Below are positions 1 to 10,499 of a DNA stretch of 64,000 nucleotides, in pieces. Position numbers and translations under genes: made by a program. Within the stretch, counting starts at the first letter, position 1. Each line of letters begins with the position of its first letter. Source of the stretch: Trematomus loennbergii (taxonomy: Eukaryota; Chordata; Actinopteri; Perciformes; Nototheniidae); assembly GCA_012861695.1 (NCBI GenBank), contig JAAOOA010000460.1:256001-320000 (forward strand), written 5' to 3'. The notes beneath the pieces were generated by a model that saw nothing but the letters and a program-made list of their open reading frames with translations, was not told where the DNA came from and ran no database searches.

Positions 1-125
1 TATAAATAAGTAAAGAATGGTCATAGTATATAGCAGGGCTGTTTAATAGTTTTCTGTGTGTCGTGTTTCAGTGTTTCAGTGTTTCAGTGTTTTGTGTTTC
101 AGTGTTTCAGTGTTTTTGAGTTTTG
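1..125 (+). mobile_element. Truncated Maverick-family remnant (internal minisatellite edge)
   Basis: The first 60 bases match the stretch beginning near 43,968 in the left palindrome arm almost base for base, and are followed by the same TTTCAGTG minisatellite. This is therefore the inner part of another element of the same family, in the same orientation as the left arm, entering the window from the left. It stops at about 125, where DIRS-derived sequence and a hairpin begin. Open frames over this stretch come from the 8-bp repeat and are not genes. Confidence 0.75.
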
Positions 126-129
126 TGTC

Positions 130-179
130 TGCTCTTGGACCTCAGAGGAATCTGTCGATTCCTCTGAGGTCCAAGAGCA
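130..179. repeat. Perfect 23-bp hairpin at a transposon junction
   Basis: Bases 130-152 are the exact reverse complement of 157-179, with a 4-nt loop (TGTC). The hairpin lies exactly between the Maverick minisatellite and the truncated DIRS reverse transcriptase region. A fold-back at a junction suggests template switching or snap-back repair. Both the stem and its position are read directly; the mechanism is inference. Confidence 0.85.
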
Positions 180-181
180 GG

Positions 182-404
182 TGAAATCCGCCGACTTTCT
201 TGGCCACGAGAAAGTACGCAGAGTAGAACCCCCTGGGCTAAGCAGAGGGTCTACTGGCTCGATTGCCTCCTTGGGCAGAAGGACGGACAACTCTTGGGCT
301 AGAGCTAGGGCATCTGCCGGATCGCTGACGACTGTCATTTTGGCCCGGCCGAAGGCTAGGGGCCGGAACTGCGGTTCGTACCCCTGGGTTAAGGTGAAAA
401 CCAC
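182..404 (-). pseudogene. DIRS reverse transcriptase, N-terminal fragment
   Basis: The minus-strand frame reads GYEPQFRPLAFGRAKMTV and then a helix-like stretch ending KEAIEPVDPLLSPGG. This is the segment upstream of the first RT motifs in DIRS-type elements. The frame then degrades, and the sequence turns into the junction hairpin at 179-130. No catalytic YxDD box is present, so the fragment is non-functional. Confidence 0.6.
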
Positions 405-1603
405 CCAAGGGCCGGAAGTACAGACAGCCCAGTAGCTGAGCTGCTGCTGGGGGGAGGCCGGTAAGGCTCTGAGGCACGAGGCCGCCTAGAAGGCCGGCAG
501 CCGGGGGCACAACGGATGAGTGGGCCGCTGGGACCTGCGCAGACCACCACTGTAAGCTGGTGGCTGAGTGCGGCTGCTAGAGGGGCCCCTGGGCCTGCTG
601 GGAGTGGGCACAGGCCTATAAAGACCCGAGAGCTGCTGCCTGGTCTGCCTAGCTTGGGCAGCACGCTCCAATGCCTACAGGGCAGCTGCCCCAAACAGCT
701 CCCCTGACTCGACTGGCACACTACGGAGGACATGTCTCCGACAGTGGTGACTAAGCAGGCCAAACCTGGCGACGAGTCTGCACCAAAAGGACATGACTCG
801 TCCCAATTCCCTAGCATTAGGGCAAAGGCTTGCAGTGATGCATCACTGAGGCCCAGCAAAGAAGGCTCAGCCAGCCTGCTGCAGAGAGGTAGAGACAGCC
901 AGTATCAGATGGGAGAGGGAGTTCCCGTGCCGCTGTGTCGTAGGCCTTACAGAGCAGCTCGTTTGTGACCCTGCACTGAGGCCGAGGGCGCCTGGCATCC
1001 GGGGCCAGAATCGGGGAGGCGATGGCAGGCTCAATGGATGGCAAGCGACCCAGCCCCACCCTCGCCGGATCCTGCATGGCAGCAGAGTGGGAGAGGGCCC
1101 TGGTGTGTCTCTAGCATGCATGGAGCTCCCTCAGGTACTCCTCTAAAGGAGGAACAGTGGGAATGAAAGGGGCAGGGTTATGCCTGAAGAAGGCGCTAGC
1201 CTGGGTCGGCCTGCGGAACCTGAAGCTGCAAGCGTACCAGGGCCGCACGAATAATGGCCGCCATGGAGCCGTCCTCCGTGCCCTGCAAAGAGCTCTGAGC
1301 AGAGGAGTGGGGAGCCTCTTCGGGGGTGAGCGGGGCCCCGCCCCCCCTTTCAAGAAGAGGTTCAGCCGGAGCCGCTAGCGACATGGCATCCTCAAGCAGA
1401 GGTGTGGCAACCGAAGGCGGGCCAGGCGGCAAGCTAGTAGCCCCCACACCGGCCCCTGGCTGAAGGGCCAACAGGAGCGGCTTTGTCTGCTCCATGATGG
1501 CAGCTAACCGATCCACCTTAGGGGACAGCCCACATGAATGAGCCATTCTGTGGGTAGCCAGATGCAGCGTAGCCGGGAGCGGGTGCGGGAACACAGCCTG
1601 CAC
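405..1603 (-). pseudogene. DIRS Gag-like region, frame-broken
   Basis: The minus-strand frame opens at 1603 with MQAVFPHPLPATLHLATHRM, continues through a proline/alanine-rich stretch containing VDRLAAIMEQTKPLLLAL, and stops at 1196. Coding-like sequence continues toward the RT fragment in other frames, for example 859-389 with LSDASLQAFALMLGNWDE, so at least two frame breaks separate the pieces. Composition is GC-rich, unlike the surrounding AT-rich DNA. The Gag assignment is inferred from position upstream of RT on the same strand; no zinc knuckle was seen. Confidence 0.5.
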
Positions 1604-1620
1604 CAGCTACCTGTTTAACG

Positions 1621-2760
1621 GAAAGAGTAGAGCGGTGCTGCTACTCGCCGAACAGAAAGAGGGATGTAACACCCACGTTACCGGCAGAGGGCGAGAGCGC
1701 TGCCTTCACCTAGCTGGATTAATAAACAAGGCAGTCTAGCGTCTACCAGGAGCGGGGGCGAGAACACTGCCTTCACTGGTTAAGTTCGAGACGAATGCCA
1801 GATGCAGCGTAACCGGGAGCGGGTGCGGGAACACAGCCTTCACCAGCTACCTGCTGAACGAAAGAGTAGAGCAATGCTCCTACTCGCCGAATACAAAGAG
1901 GGATGTAACTACACCCACGTTACCAGCAGAGGGAGCGGGAGCGAGAGCACTGCCTTCACCTAGCTGAGTAAATGAAAGTGCAAGGCTACTAAGAGGGAGC
2001 GGGGAGCGAGAGCACTGCCTTCACCTAGTTAAGCTGAACGGAAGAGTAGAGCCATGCTCCTACTTGCTGAACACGAGAGGGGTGTAATGTCCTACACCCA
2101 CGTTACTAGCAGAGGGAGCGGGGAGCGAGAGCACTGCCTTCACCTAGCTGAGTAAATGAAAGTGCAAGGCTACTAGGAGAGGGAGCGGGAGCGAGAGCAC
2201 TGCCTTCACCTAGCCGAGTAAACGAAGCACGGAGCTACCAGCAGAGGGAGCGGGAGCGAGAGCACTGCCTTCACCTAGCTGGATTAAATAAAGAAGTTCA
2301 ACAGGACAGCTTAGCCGGGCGGCTGCTGCTAGAATCAAGTACACGTCTACCAGGAGCGGGGCGAGAACACTGCCTTCACTGGTTGAGTCCGAGACAAATG
2401 CCAGATGCAGCGTAACCGGGACGGGTGCGGTAACACCGCCTTCACCGGCTACCTGCTGAACGGAAAGAGTAGAGCGCGCTCCTACTCGCCGAACACAGAG
2501 GGGGATGTGAATGACCTACACCCACGCTACTAGCAGAGGGAGCGGGAGCGAGAGCACTGCCTACACCTGGCTAGATTAAACGAAGAAGCTTAACAGGGCA
2601 GCTTAGCCGGGCAGCTGCTGCTAAGAATCAAGCAGCACGCCGAACACGCCAGATGTTAGCCAAGTGGCCGCTGCTAATAGCCAGAGTGATACGTTACAGG
2701 GCAACGTTACCGGGAGCGGGAGCGAGCTGAGTTAAATAATGAAGCTAAACGGTCCATGCA
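1621..2760. repeat. GC-rich degenerate tandem repeat in the DIRS leader
   Basis: The motif AGGGAGCGGGAGCGAGAGCA followed by CTGCCTTCACCTAGCTGA recurs about ten times with irregular spacing. It alternates with longer blocks containing CAGATGCAGCGTAACCGGGA and CTACTCGCCGAACA. It lies upstream of the Gag-like frame, so it belongs to the element's untranslated leader. No gene is seen in it. Confidence 0.75.
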
Positions 2761-2860
2761 AGGTGTTAGTCAAGCGGCTGCTGCTAACAATCAAGCGAAA
2801 TCAAGTCAAAAAACACAATGTTTAAGACCAGATAACTAGCTTCCAAAGAAACAGCACAGA

Positions 2861-2985
2861 GCTGTAGTTACAGTAGTAACTATGGCCAGTATTTACGCGG
2901 CGTAGAACCGCAGTTACAGTAGTAACTATGGCCAATACTTAAACGGCTTAGAACCGTAGCTACAGTAGTAACTATGGCAAAAGTA
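2861..2985. repeat. Three-copy ~48-bp tandem repeat
   Basis: Three units contain AGTTACAGTAGTAACTATGG or close variants, each preceded by GTAGAACCG. Inside each unit GTTACAGTAGTAAC is a short near-palindrome. It lies in the DIRS leader. Confidence 0.7.
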
Positions 2986-3126
2986 ACCGTGGCCGGTGAA
3001 TGGCCACACATGCGGAGCACACAGCACACACAGTGAAGATGTTCTCCGCATCTACCCATTGGTAAATACAACAATATAGCGCTACTGCAGTCGCTGAGAA
3101 TGAAGCTAATTAGCTTCTAAGGAATA

Positions 3127-3165
3127 GAACAGCCCGCAAGAACCTATGGTTCTTGCGGGCTGTTC
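3127..3165. repeat. 18-bp perfect hairpin in the DIRS leader
   Basis: GAACAGCCCGCAAGAACC (3127-3144) is followed by TAT and then its exact reverse complement (3148-3165). DIRS elements use short internal complementary regions during replication, but I cannot tell whether this stem has that role. Confidence 0.75.
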
Positions 3166-3602
3166 AAAATATGGCACTGTGGGCTTTCCATACAAATTAA
3201 ATGAGAGACGCAGCGAAAGCTGGGAACTCAAATTCTAAAGATAGCTCGGGCACAACGCCACAAGCAGAACTTCGAAAGAGCATCATAAGGGCAACTTTAT
3301 GGGAGAGGAGGCGAGAACACTGTCATCACCAGAAAGTAGCCCGACAATAACAAGACAGCAATCAGGACAACTTAGCTGGGAGAGGGTGCGGGAACACAGC
3401 CATCACCACAAGTTGACACGAACCTGTCCGTCGAGGCTCTGCACGGCGCACCGCCGGCCACAGCTCCTGGAGGACGCGTTAACAACCCGTAGCTCCGACT
3501 ATCAGTCGCGAAGCTCCCCGCGGCCAGCTGTATGCAGAGAAATCCCTCAGATCAAACGTTCAAACCTGAAGCGAGAAGATGAAAGGAACAGATCCTCTGA
3601 TG

Positions 3603-4596
3603 CAGGGGTCGGCAACCCCTGGCACGCGTGCCACCAATGGCACGCGGCACCGTAACCAGTGGCACACTAGGAATAAGTGGAATAAGTGTACAAAATATTT
3701 ATTTTATTTTCGGATCCTGAACGAGACCGCCGCCAGAGCGCGTCTCCCCGTTACCTGCAGAAGGAAGCCATGCACGCAACGCAGCCCCACTCTCTTTAAC
3801 TCCAGGCGACTTTCTGCCGCTTTCCTCCGTAATGCAGTGCTGATAGTTTCACCACAGAGGAAAGCACTTCACAAATTGCATTACCATAAGGAGCTGTAAA
3901 AATGCCGCAGTTTTGGGTGGCGATCGATATCGCCGATACTCACTCTGCCGATCGATCGGTGCTCTCTAAAAAGGCCGATCGCGAGACTTAACATACATGA
4001 CACTTTTCTCTGTGTGCGGCAAAACAAGCTCGCCAAAATCGCTTCACCAGTCTGGCAGTATTTTAAGGTGTCCGAAAATGACAATAAAATAGCGGTTTGC
4101 AACGTGTGTGTAGCAGAAATCCTGCAGCTCCACCCGCTGTGACGGACCGGTGAGCAGAGCAGAAACACACAAGAGTTAGACCTAACACACTTAGCTATTT
4201 TATCTACCTCTGGAACTAGTTATAAAATATTTATTCTTCACTTACACTCATTACTGGATCAGTGAGCTGCATGAGATACTGACAGGCTGTCAGGAGAGAG
4301 AGAGAGGGGAGAGAGGAAAAGAGAGCGCTTCCGCTCAATTCTCCCGTGTTATTATCCAAAGTTAATGTAAACTTGAATAATGTAGGCTACTTCATTTGAA
4401 TGTAACAATTATGTTGGTTGTTGTGGAAGCGCCAGTGAATGAGCCCCATTAACTGAGTTTTAAACATCACTTTTCACGAGCGTTTCGTCGAGCTCTTCAC
4501 CCCCCCCCCCCCCCCTTGATAATTCACGATCGTCGGCACGCTGATAAACATTTTTTTTTAGAATGGCACTCATATCAAAAAGGTTGCCGACCCCTG
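3603..4596 (+). mobile_element. Non-autonomous hAT transposon with 8-bp TSD
   Basis: The left end CAGGGGTCGGCAACCCCTGG is mirrored by GGTTGCCGACCCCTG at the right end. Both ends are flanked by the identical octamer CTCTGATG (3595-3602 and 4597-4604), the hallmark of hAT insertion. The 994-bp element carries a BED-finger fragment of its transposase and an 18-C homopolymer near 4500. It sits inside the DIRS leader and so inserted after the DIRS element. Confidence 0.93.
4032..4142 (+). pseudogene. hAT transposase BED zinc-finger fragment
   Basis: The frame reads SPVWQYFKVSENDNKIAVC followed by NVC, a typical BED-finger start: the W...YF pair, then the C-x2-C of the metal site. It reaches a stop at 4140-4142 before the HxxxH half of the finger. 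The catalytic and dimerisation domains of a full transposase are absent, so this is a relic inside a deletion derivative. Confidence 0.75.
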
Positions 4597-4809
4597 CTCT
4601 GATGACACCGGCTGATATAGCCGGTGTCGCGTGGGTCACAGGTGACTTTGTTGATATTGGTACTCGTACTGCGCATGCGCACGATGGACATATCCAGTGC
4701 TAAAAGCACCGCCTCTGGCGGTCAGTAGGGACGAAATAGAACACAACTGACCAGTTCTTTAACGTTTATCATCCAACAGAAACATAAAGAACATCTTAGA
4801 TTGGTTCAA

Positions 4810-5083
4810 TGCTCTATGTACATTCCCTAAGATATTGAAGTGACTGTTATTTTGTTATTTTGTATATTGATTGTTGTTTTATCTTAATGTAAGCATATGT
4901 ATAAATGTGTCTGTTGATTGTGTATATATATATATAGGATATACTACATATGTTATACATATTTGTATTATTGTATTTTGTATTCGGATTGTTGGAAACG
5001 TTATTTCGATCTCTCTGTCTGTAAAAACACACAGAAAGATTGACATTAAAGTTGACTTTGACTTTTTGACCTTGACTTTTGAA
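4810..5083 (+). repeat. Interspersed retroposon 3' tail inserted in the gene flank
   Basis: Copy 2 of the Ig locus (near 56,770) lacks this block, while the sequence on both sides matches, so it is an insertion specific to copy 1. It holds TGTCTGTTGATTGTGTATAT and a 3' end of the ACATTAAAGTTGACTTTGAC type. A relative with the same order of motifs lies at about 19,215-19,385. This is consistent with a truncated LINE or SINE tail; the family is not resolved. Confidence 0.6.
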
Positions 5084-5350
5084 TAAGCGCTTTTTTGTTG
5101 AGTTTTGCCTCTTGTGTTGTGTTCACTCTGACTGAAAGAGTATTTTCTGAGTCTAATTTGTGTGGAAACTATTATTTTTGATTAATCGCAGAAGCCGAGT
5201 AGCCAAGAGTAAAACTGATAACCTGAAGGATTAGTAGATGTGTTTCAAAAGGTGTTCAGAGTGGTTGAAGGAAGCGGTGACAGGAAGGAAACGCTGGTGT
5301 GAGCTATACTTTCAGAGAAACAGTTTGATGTCACATCACAAAGAGGTACA

Positions 5351-5381
5351 ATGGATCCAACAAGTCTTCAACGCCTCGTCT
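5351..5381 (+). CDS. Copy 1 exon 1: signal peptide start
   Basis: ATG GAT CCA begins the frame, with the donor GTAAGT at 5382. The same ATG, length and donor occur in copy 2 (57,040-57,070), which supports this start. Confidence 0.7.
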
Positions 5382-5946
5382 GTAAGTACAATCTTTATTC
5401 TGTTAGCATGAGGGAAGACGTTCAGATATCACAAAAACATCTGAGAGTTCACTGACCTTCACAACAAGCATCCAGAGTCTGGAGAAATGTAACTCTCTGT
5501 ACTGTTTGGTACGTTCAGGAGAAACTGCAAACTAATATGATTGTTGTGGTGCATTCAAGTTCCGCTAAAAGAGAAGTCTGGTATTTTCTCAGACTTCTAT
5601 CCAGTCTGACTCGTCCTAACTTTGCACTACATTCATGTGTTTTAAAAGCACCATACAGACCTGTTGAAGTGTCCTGTGTGTCTCAGTAAACTCACACTAA
5701 CCTGTGGTTTCTCCTCAGTCCTCACCTCCCTGCTGAGCTGCTCCACTAACCAGGGTCAGTACACTTTCTCCGTCTTAGAAACTCAAAGCTGTGTCTCTGT
5801 TGACCTGATGCATCACTTTAGTCTCAGAGTAACTGAAACTCTTTTCTGTCCTCACATACTGAACTCTGCATCGCATGTTAGATTCATCAGTGAACATATC
5901 AGTGGCTTCTTCTTCTTCAGTGTTTTATAAATCTTCCTCCCTGCAG

Positions 5947-6201
5947 CTCGTCTGACGGTGACTCCCAGCAGATCTCAGGTATTTAGAGATGAAGGTGTCT
6001 CTCTGAGATGTGAGGACGCCTCTGATGGATGGACTGTGATGAGAAACACGAGCAGGGAAAAAAGAAATGAGTGTGAAGACTGGGGGATACCTGTTGGTTC
6101 CTCCTGTAACATCAGCTCCATGGTGGCAAGGGACAGTGGAGTGTACTGGTGTGAGTCCACAGAGGGATCCACCAGTAACACCATCACCATCACCGTCTCT
6201 G
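5947..6201 (+). CDS. Copy 1 exon 3: first Ig domain, intact
   Basis: The exon is 255 bp and open throughout, with acceptor CTGCAG and donor GTAAGA. It encodes the first extracellular Ig domain: first cysteine in SLRCED, a second inner pair of cysteines ([14 protein letters not shown]), and the closing DSGVYWCE. N-glycosylation sequons are visible (RNTS, CNIS). The copy 2 equivalent has two one-base deletions. Confidence 0.82.
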
Positions 6202-6680
6202 GTAAGATCAGCCTCTCTGTTTCCTCATCAATACTAAAAATAATTGTAAAAGTCCATCCAGAGAGGAAAGTGGACGACCTCAGAGTGCTAGCTTGTGCTA
6301 ACCGCAGGGTTCAAAACACACATTCTCACACAGCACAACACCCATGATCATCCACTAAAAAACACGTCAGTACAGTCTGATACTTTAGGGACTGGTAAAC
6401 ACTGATGTTTAACATATTATTAATTTCTAAAATATAATTATTTTAGAGAGAAAATGCTCTTTTTCTAAAGTGTCCTCTTAAGTGCTTAAACTCCAGATGG
6501 TCCTCACAAGGATATTTGAACAAGAATACAGTCCCTGGAAATCGTCAAATAATCAACACTGATTTGCTCAAGATTCAAAGGTTTTAATGTCATATGAAGC
6601 TTCAGTGTAAATGGCAATGAAAATCACTGTATGTGACATCTTCTCCATTTGAACATAAATACAGTTTGTCCTGCCATTTT

Positions 6681-7446
6681 GTTTCTGTCTCTGTGTTCAG
6701 GTATAGAGTTTATCCTGTCAGAGTAGATGTTGTTTCTGTCTCTGTGTTCAGGTATAGAGTTTATCCTGTCAGAGTAGATGTTGTTTCTGTCTCTGTGTTC
6801 AGATATATAGTTTATCCTGTCAGAGTAGATGTTGTTCCTGTCTCGTGTTCAGGTATAGAGTTTATCCTGTCAGAGTAGATGTTGTTTCTGTCTCTGTTCA
6901 GGTATAGAGTTTGATCCTGTCAGAGTAGATGTTGTTTCTGTCTCTGTGTTCAGGTATAGAGTTTATCCTGTCAGAGTAGATGTTGTTTCTGTCTCTGTGT
7001 TCAGGTATAGAGTTTATCCTGTCAGAGTAGATGTTGTTTCTGTCTCTGTGTTCAGATATAGAGTTTATCCTGTCAGAGTAGATGTTGTTTCTGTCTCTGT
7101 GTTCAGGTATAGAGTTTATCCTGTCAGAGTAGATGTTGTTTCTGTCTCTGTGTTCAGGTATAGAGTTTATCCTGTCAGAGTAGATGTTGTTTCTGTCTCT
7201 GTGTTCAGGTATAGAGTTTATCCTGTCAGAGTAGATGTTGTTTCTGTCTCTGTGTTCAGGTATAGAGTTTATCCTGTCAGAGTAGATGTTGTTTCTGTCT
7301 CTGTGTTCAGGTATAGAGTTTATCCTTTCAGAGTAGATGTTGTTTCTGTCTCTGTGTTCAGGTATAGAGTTTATCCTGTCAGAGTAGATGTTGTTTCTGT
7401 CTCTGTGTTCAGGTATAGAGTTTATCCTGTCAGATTAGATGTTGTT
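6681..7446 (+). repeat. 51-bp minisatellite at the exon 4 splice acceptor (~15 units)
   Basis: Units contain GTTTCTGTCTCTGTGTTCAG followed by GTATAGAGTTTATCCTGTCA. Each unit duplicates the last bases of intron 3, including a consensus 3' splice site (TCTGTGTTCAG). Copy 2 of the gene has a single unit at about 58,328-58,378. The unit is 17 codons long, so a spurious open frame (VFRYRVYPVRVD repeated) runs through the array; I do not consider it a gene. Confidence 0.92.
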
Positions 7447-8290
7447 CCTGTCTCTGTGTTCAGATGGATCAGTGATCCTGCAGAGTCCTGTCCTCCCTGT
7501 GATGGGGGAGATGACGTCACTCTGACCTGTAGAACAAAGATGGCCGACCCCCCTCTGCTGATTTCTACAAAGATGGCGTCTCCATCAGGAATGAGTCTGA
7601 TGGTCACATGACCCTCCACCATGTCTCCAGGTCTGATGAAGGCCTCTACAAGTGTACAGTCCAGAATGAAGGAGAGTCTCCAGAGAGCCGGCTGTCTGTC
7701 TCAGGTGAGGAGCTTTCCTTTGGTTTCAGGACTCATTCCTTCAGATGTTCACCTGACCTGGTGTGATTCTCTCTGCAGACAAACCTACGACCACCATGGA
7801 CCCGCCCACAACCTCCTCTGCACCTCCTGCCTCCTCCCTCCATATTGTGTTCAGGGTGATCTGCCACCTGGTGGTTTTCTGCCCGTACTGCATCTCCACT
7901 TTCCTCATGGTGTCTATATATCGAGAGAGGGCCAGAGGTAACTTCTCTCAGTTTCTATATCTAAAGGCATTTACCTAAACGAGACATCCGTTCATTTAAA
8001 AGCGTATCATTATGAAAAACCTCCTATGACCATGGGCCTCCCTACTGACCCCCCCCCTTCATGACCATGATGTTTCTACATCTAAAGGGATTTAATCTCC
8101 GCCAGAACTCTTAATACGTTTTCTACATTTTCTTTCTGACAACAGGAAGTGACCAGTCTGTCTCCATGGCGATGACCCCGCCCACCCACGCTGAGCAGGG
8201 ATTGGACGATGACTACGATGATGTCATGTCTGCTGTCACCACGGAGCATCAGTTCTGACCTGATCTTAAGACCCAATTCCAAACCACACC

Positions 8291-10499
8291 CTCCCTCTCA
8301 GTCTGTAGTCTCTCTCTCAGTCTGTAGTCTCTCTCTCTCAGTCTGTAGTCTCTCTCTCTCAGTCTGTAGTCTCTCTCCTCAGTCTGTAGTCTCTCTCTCA
8401 GTCTGTAGTCTCTCTCTCAGTCTGTAGTCTCTCTCTCTCAGTCTGTAGTCTCTCTCTCAGTCTGTAGTCTCTCTCTCTCAGTCTGTAGTCTCTCTCTCAG
8501 TCTGTAGTCTCTCTCTCTCAGTCTGTAGTCTCTCTCTCAGTCTGTAGTCTCTCTCTCTCAGTCTGTAGTCTCTCTCTCAGTCTGTAGTCTCTCTCTCTCA
8601 GTCTGTAGTCTCTCTCGCTCAGTCTGTAGTCTCTCTCTCAGTCTGTAGTCTCTCTCTCTCAGTCTGTAGTCTCTCTCTCAGTCTGTAGTCTCTCTCTCTC
8701 AGTCTGTAGTCTCTCTCTCTCAGTCTGTGTCTCTCCCTCTCAGTCTGTAGTCTCTCTCTCAGTCTGTAGTCTCTCTCTCAGTCTGTAGTCTCTCTCTCAG
8801 TCTGTAGTCTCTCTCTCAGTCTGTAGTCTCTCTCTCTCAGTCTGTAGTCTCTCTCTCAGTATGTAGTCTCTCTCTCAGTCTGTAGTCTCTCTCTCAGTCT
8901 GTAGTCTCTCTCTCAGTCTGTAGTCTCTCTCTCTCTCAGTCTGTAGTCTCTCTCTCAGTCTGTAGTCTCTCTCTCAGTCTGTAGTCTCTATCTCTGTCTG
9001 TAGTCTCTCTCTCTCAGTCTGTAGTCTCTCTCTCAGTCTGTAGTCTCTCTCTCTGTCTGTAGTCTCTCTCTCTCTCAGTCTGTAGTCTCTCTCTCAGTCT
9101 GTAGTCTCTCTCTCAGTCTGTAGTCTCTCTCTCTCTCAGTCTGTAGTCTCTCTCTCAGTCTGTAGTCTCTCTCTCAGTCTGTAGTCTCTCTCTCAGTCTG
9201 TAGTCTCTCTCTCTCAGTCTGTAGTCTCTCTCTCTCAGTCTATAGTCTCTCTCTCAGTCTGTAGTCTCCTCTCTCAGTATGTACTCTCTCTCTCTCAGTC
9301 TGTAGTCTCTCTCTCAGTCTGTAGTCTCTCTCTCCCAGTCTGTAGTCTCTCTCTCAGTCTGTAGTCTCTCTCTCAGTCTGTAGTCTCTCTCTCTCAGTCT
9401 GTAGTCTCTCTCTCAGTCTGTAGTCTCTCTCTCTCAGTCTGTAGTCTCTCTCTCTCAGTCTGTAGTCTCTCTCTCTCAGTTTGTAGTCTCTCTCTCAGTC
9501 TGTAGTCTCTCTCTCTCAGTCTGTAGTCTCTCTCTCAGTCTGTAGTCTCTCTCTCAGTCTGTAGTCTCTCTCTCAGTCTGTAGTCTCTCTCTCAGTGTAG
9601 TCTCTCTCTCTCAGTCTGTAGTCTCTCTCTCCCAGTCTGTAGTCTCTCTCTCAGTCTGTAGTCTCTCTCTCAGTCTGTAGTCTCTCTCTCTCAGTCTGTA
9701 GTCTCTCTCTCTCTCAGTCTGTAGTCTCTCTCTCCGTCTGTAGTCTCTCTATCAGTCTGTAGTCTCTCTCTCTCAGTCTGTAGTCTCTCTCTCAGTCTGT
9801 CGTCTCTCTCTCCGTCTGTAGTCTCTCTCTCAGTCTGTAGTCTCTCTCTCTCAGTCTGTAGTCTCTCTCTCTCTCAGTCTGTAGTCTCTCTCTCCGTCTG
9901 TAGTCTCTCTCTCAATCTGTAGTCTCTCTCTCCGTCTGTAGTCTCTCTCTCAGTCTGTAGTCTCTCTCTCCGTCTGTAGTCTCTCTCTCAGTCTGTAGTC
10001 TCTCTCTCAGTCTGTAGTCTCTCTCTCTCAGTCTGTAGTCTCTCTCTCAATCTGTAGTCTCTCTCTCCGTCTGTAGTCTCTCTCTCAGTCTGTAGTCTCT
10101 CTCTCAGTCTGTAGTCTCTCTCTCTCAGTCTGTCGTCTCTCTCTCCGTCTGTAGTCTCTCTCTCAGTCTGTAGTCTCTCTCTCAGTCTGTAGTCTCTCTC
10201 TCTCAGTCTGTAGTCTCTCTCTCCGTCTGTAGTCTCTCTCTCAATCTGTAGTCTCTCTCTCCGTCTGTAGTCTCTCTCTCAGTCTGTAGTCTCTCTCTCC
10301 GTCTGTAGTCTCTCTCTCAGTCTGTAGTCTCTCTCTCAGTCTGTAGTCTCTCTCTCTCAGTCTGTAGTCTCTCTCTCAGTCTGTAGTCTCTCTCTCTCAG
10401 TCTGTAGTCTCTCTCTCTCAGTCTGTAGTCTCTCTCTCAGTCTGTAGTCTCTCTCTCTCAGTCTGTAGTCTCTCTCTCAGTCTGTAGTCTCTCTCTCAG
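8291..10499 (+). repeat. 3' UTR minisatellite, 19/21-bp unit, copy 1
   Basis: Roughly 110 units of CAGTCTGTAGTCTCTCTCT, many with an extra CT or two, start 33 bases after the stop codon. They end at CAGCTGAACGAGGCTCCTTC, which also follows the much shorter array in copy 2. Frequent variants (CCGTCTGTAG, CAATCTGTAG) recur in blocks, which suggests higher-order duplication. No CRISPR-like spacers occur. Confidence 0.93.

Larger units (their letters stand above)
185..4735 (-). mobile_element. DIRS-type tyrosine-recombinase retrotransposon, 3'-truncated, with nested hAT
   Basis: Read on the minus strand, the element starts near 4735 with a GC-rich end (CGTCCCTACTGACCGCC, then TGCGCATGCGCA). It has a long repeat-rich leader with an 18-bp hairpin, a Gag-like region from about 1603, and the N-terminal edge of a reverse transcriptase at 182-404. 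The RT edge reads ALALAQELSVLLPKEAIEPV, the kind of segment that precedes the palm in DIRS RTs. The rest of RT, RNase H, the methyltransferase-like domain and the tyrosine recombinase are missing because the element stops at the junction near 180. A hAT element (3603-4596) interrupts the leader. The DIRS assignment rests on the RT-edge pattern and end style and is not search-confirmed. Confidence 0.65.
5351..8258 (+). pseudogene. Fc receptor-like immunoglobulin-superfamily gene, copy 1
   Basis: There are six exons with GT-AG borders, all interrupted in phase 1: 5351-5381, 5719-5754, 5947-6201, 7464-7704, 7779-7937 and 8146-8258. Exons 1-2 encode a signal peptide (MDPTSLQRLV..., LTSLLSCSTNQ). 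Exon 3 is an intact Ig domain (SLRCED ... [10 protein letters not shown]). Exon 4 is a second Ig domain ([17 protein letters not shown]) but is 241 bp, two short of a multiple of three, with one base lost in a G run (near 7505) and a net shift in the C tract near 7550. Exon 5 gives a Thr/Pro stalk and one membrane segment ([19 protein letters not shown]). Exon 6 gives a short acidic tail ([17 protein letters not shown]). The tail tyrosine is in DYDDVM, not a canonical ITIM. The architecture matches teleost low-affinity IgG Fc receptor II-like proteins; ligand unknown. The gene is broken as read. Confidence 0.8.

Noticed and set aside
99..435. Plus-strand 125-codon frame at 58-435
   Set aside because: It spans the minisatellite, the hairpin and the antisense of the DIRS RT. 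No coding signal on that strand.
6633..7611. 221-codon frame VFRYRVYPVRVD running into the exon 4 region
   Set aside because: It is intronic 51-bp repeat. It enters exon 4 in the wrong frame and only coincides with the domain frame after the one-base deletion.
8146..8258. ITIM in the Fc-receptor-like tail
   Set aside because: The only tyrosine lies in DDYDDV with aspartate at the -2 position, which does not fit the I/V/L/S-x-Y-x-x-L/V consensus.
8291..10499. Regularly spaced repeats resembling a CRISPR array
   Set aside because: Units are contiguous with no unique spacers, and the context is vertebrate. It is a minisatellite.
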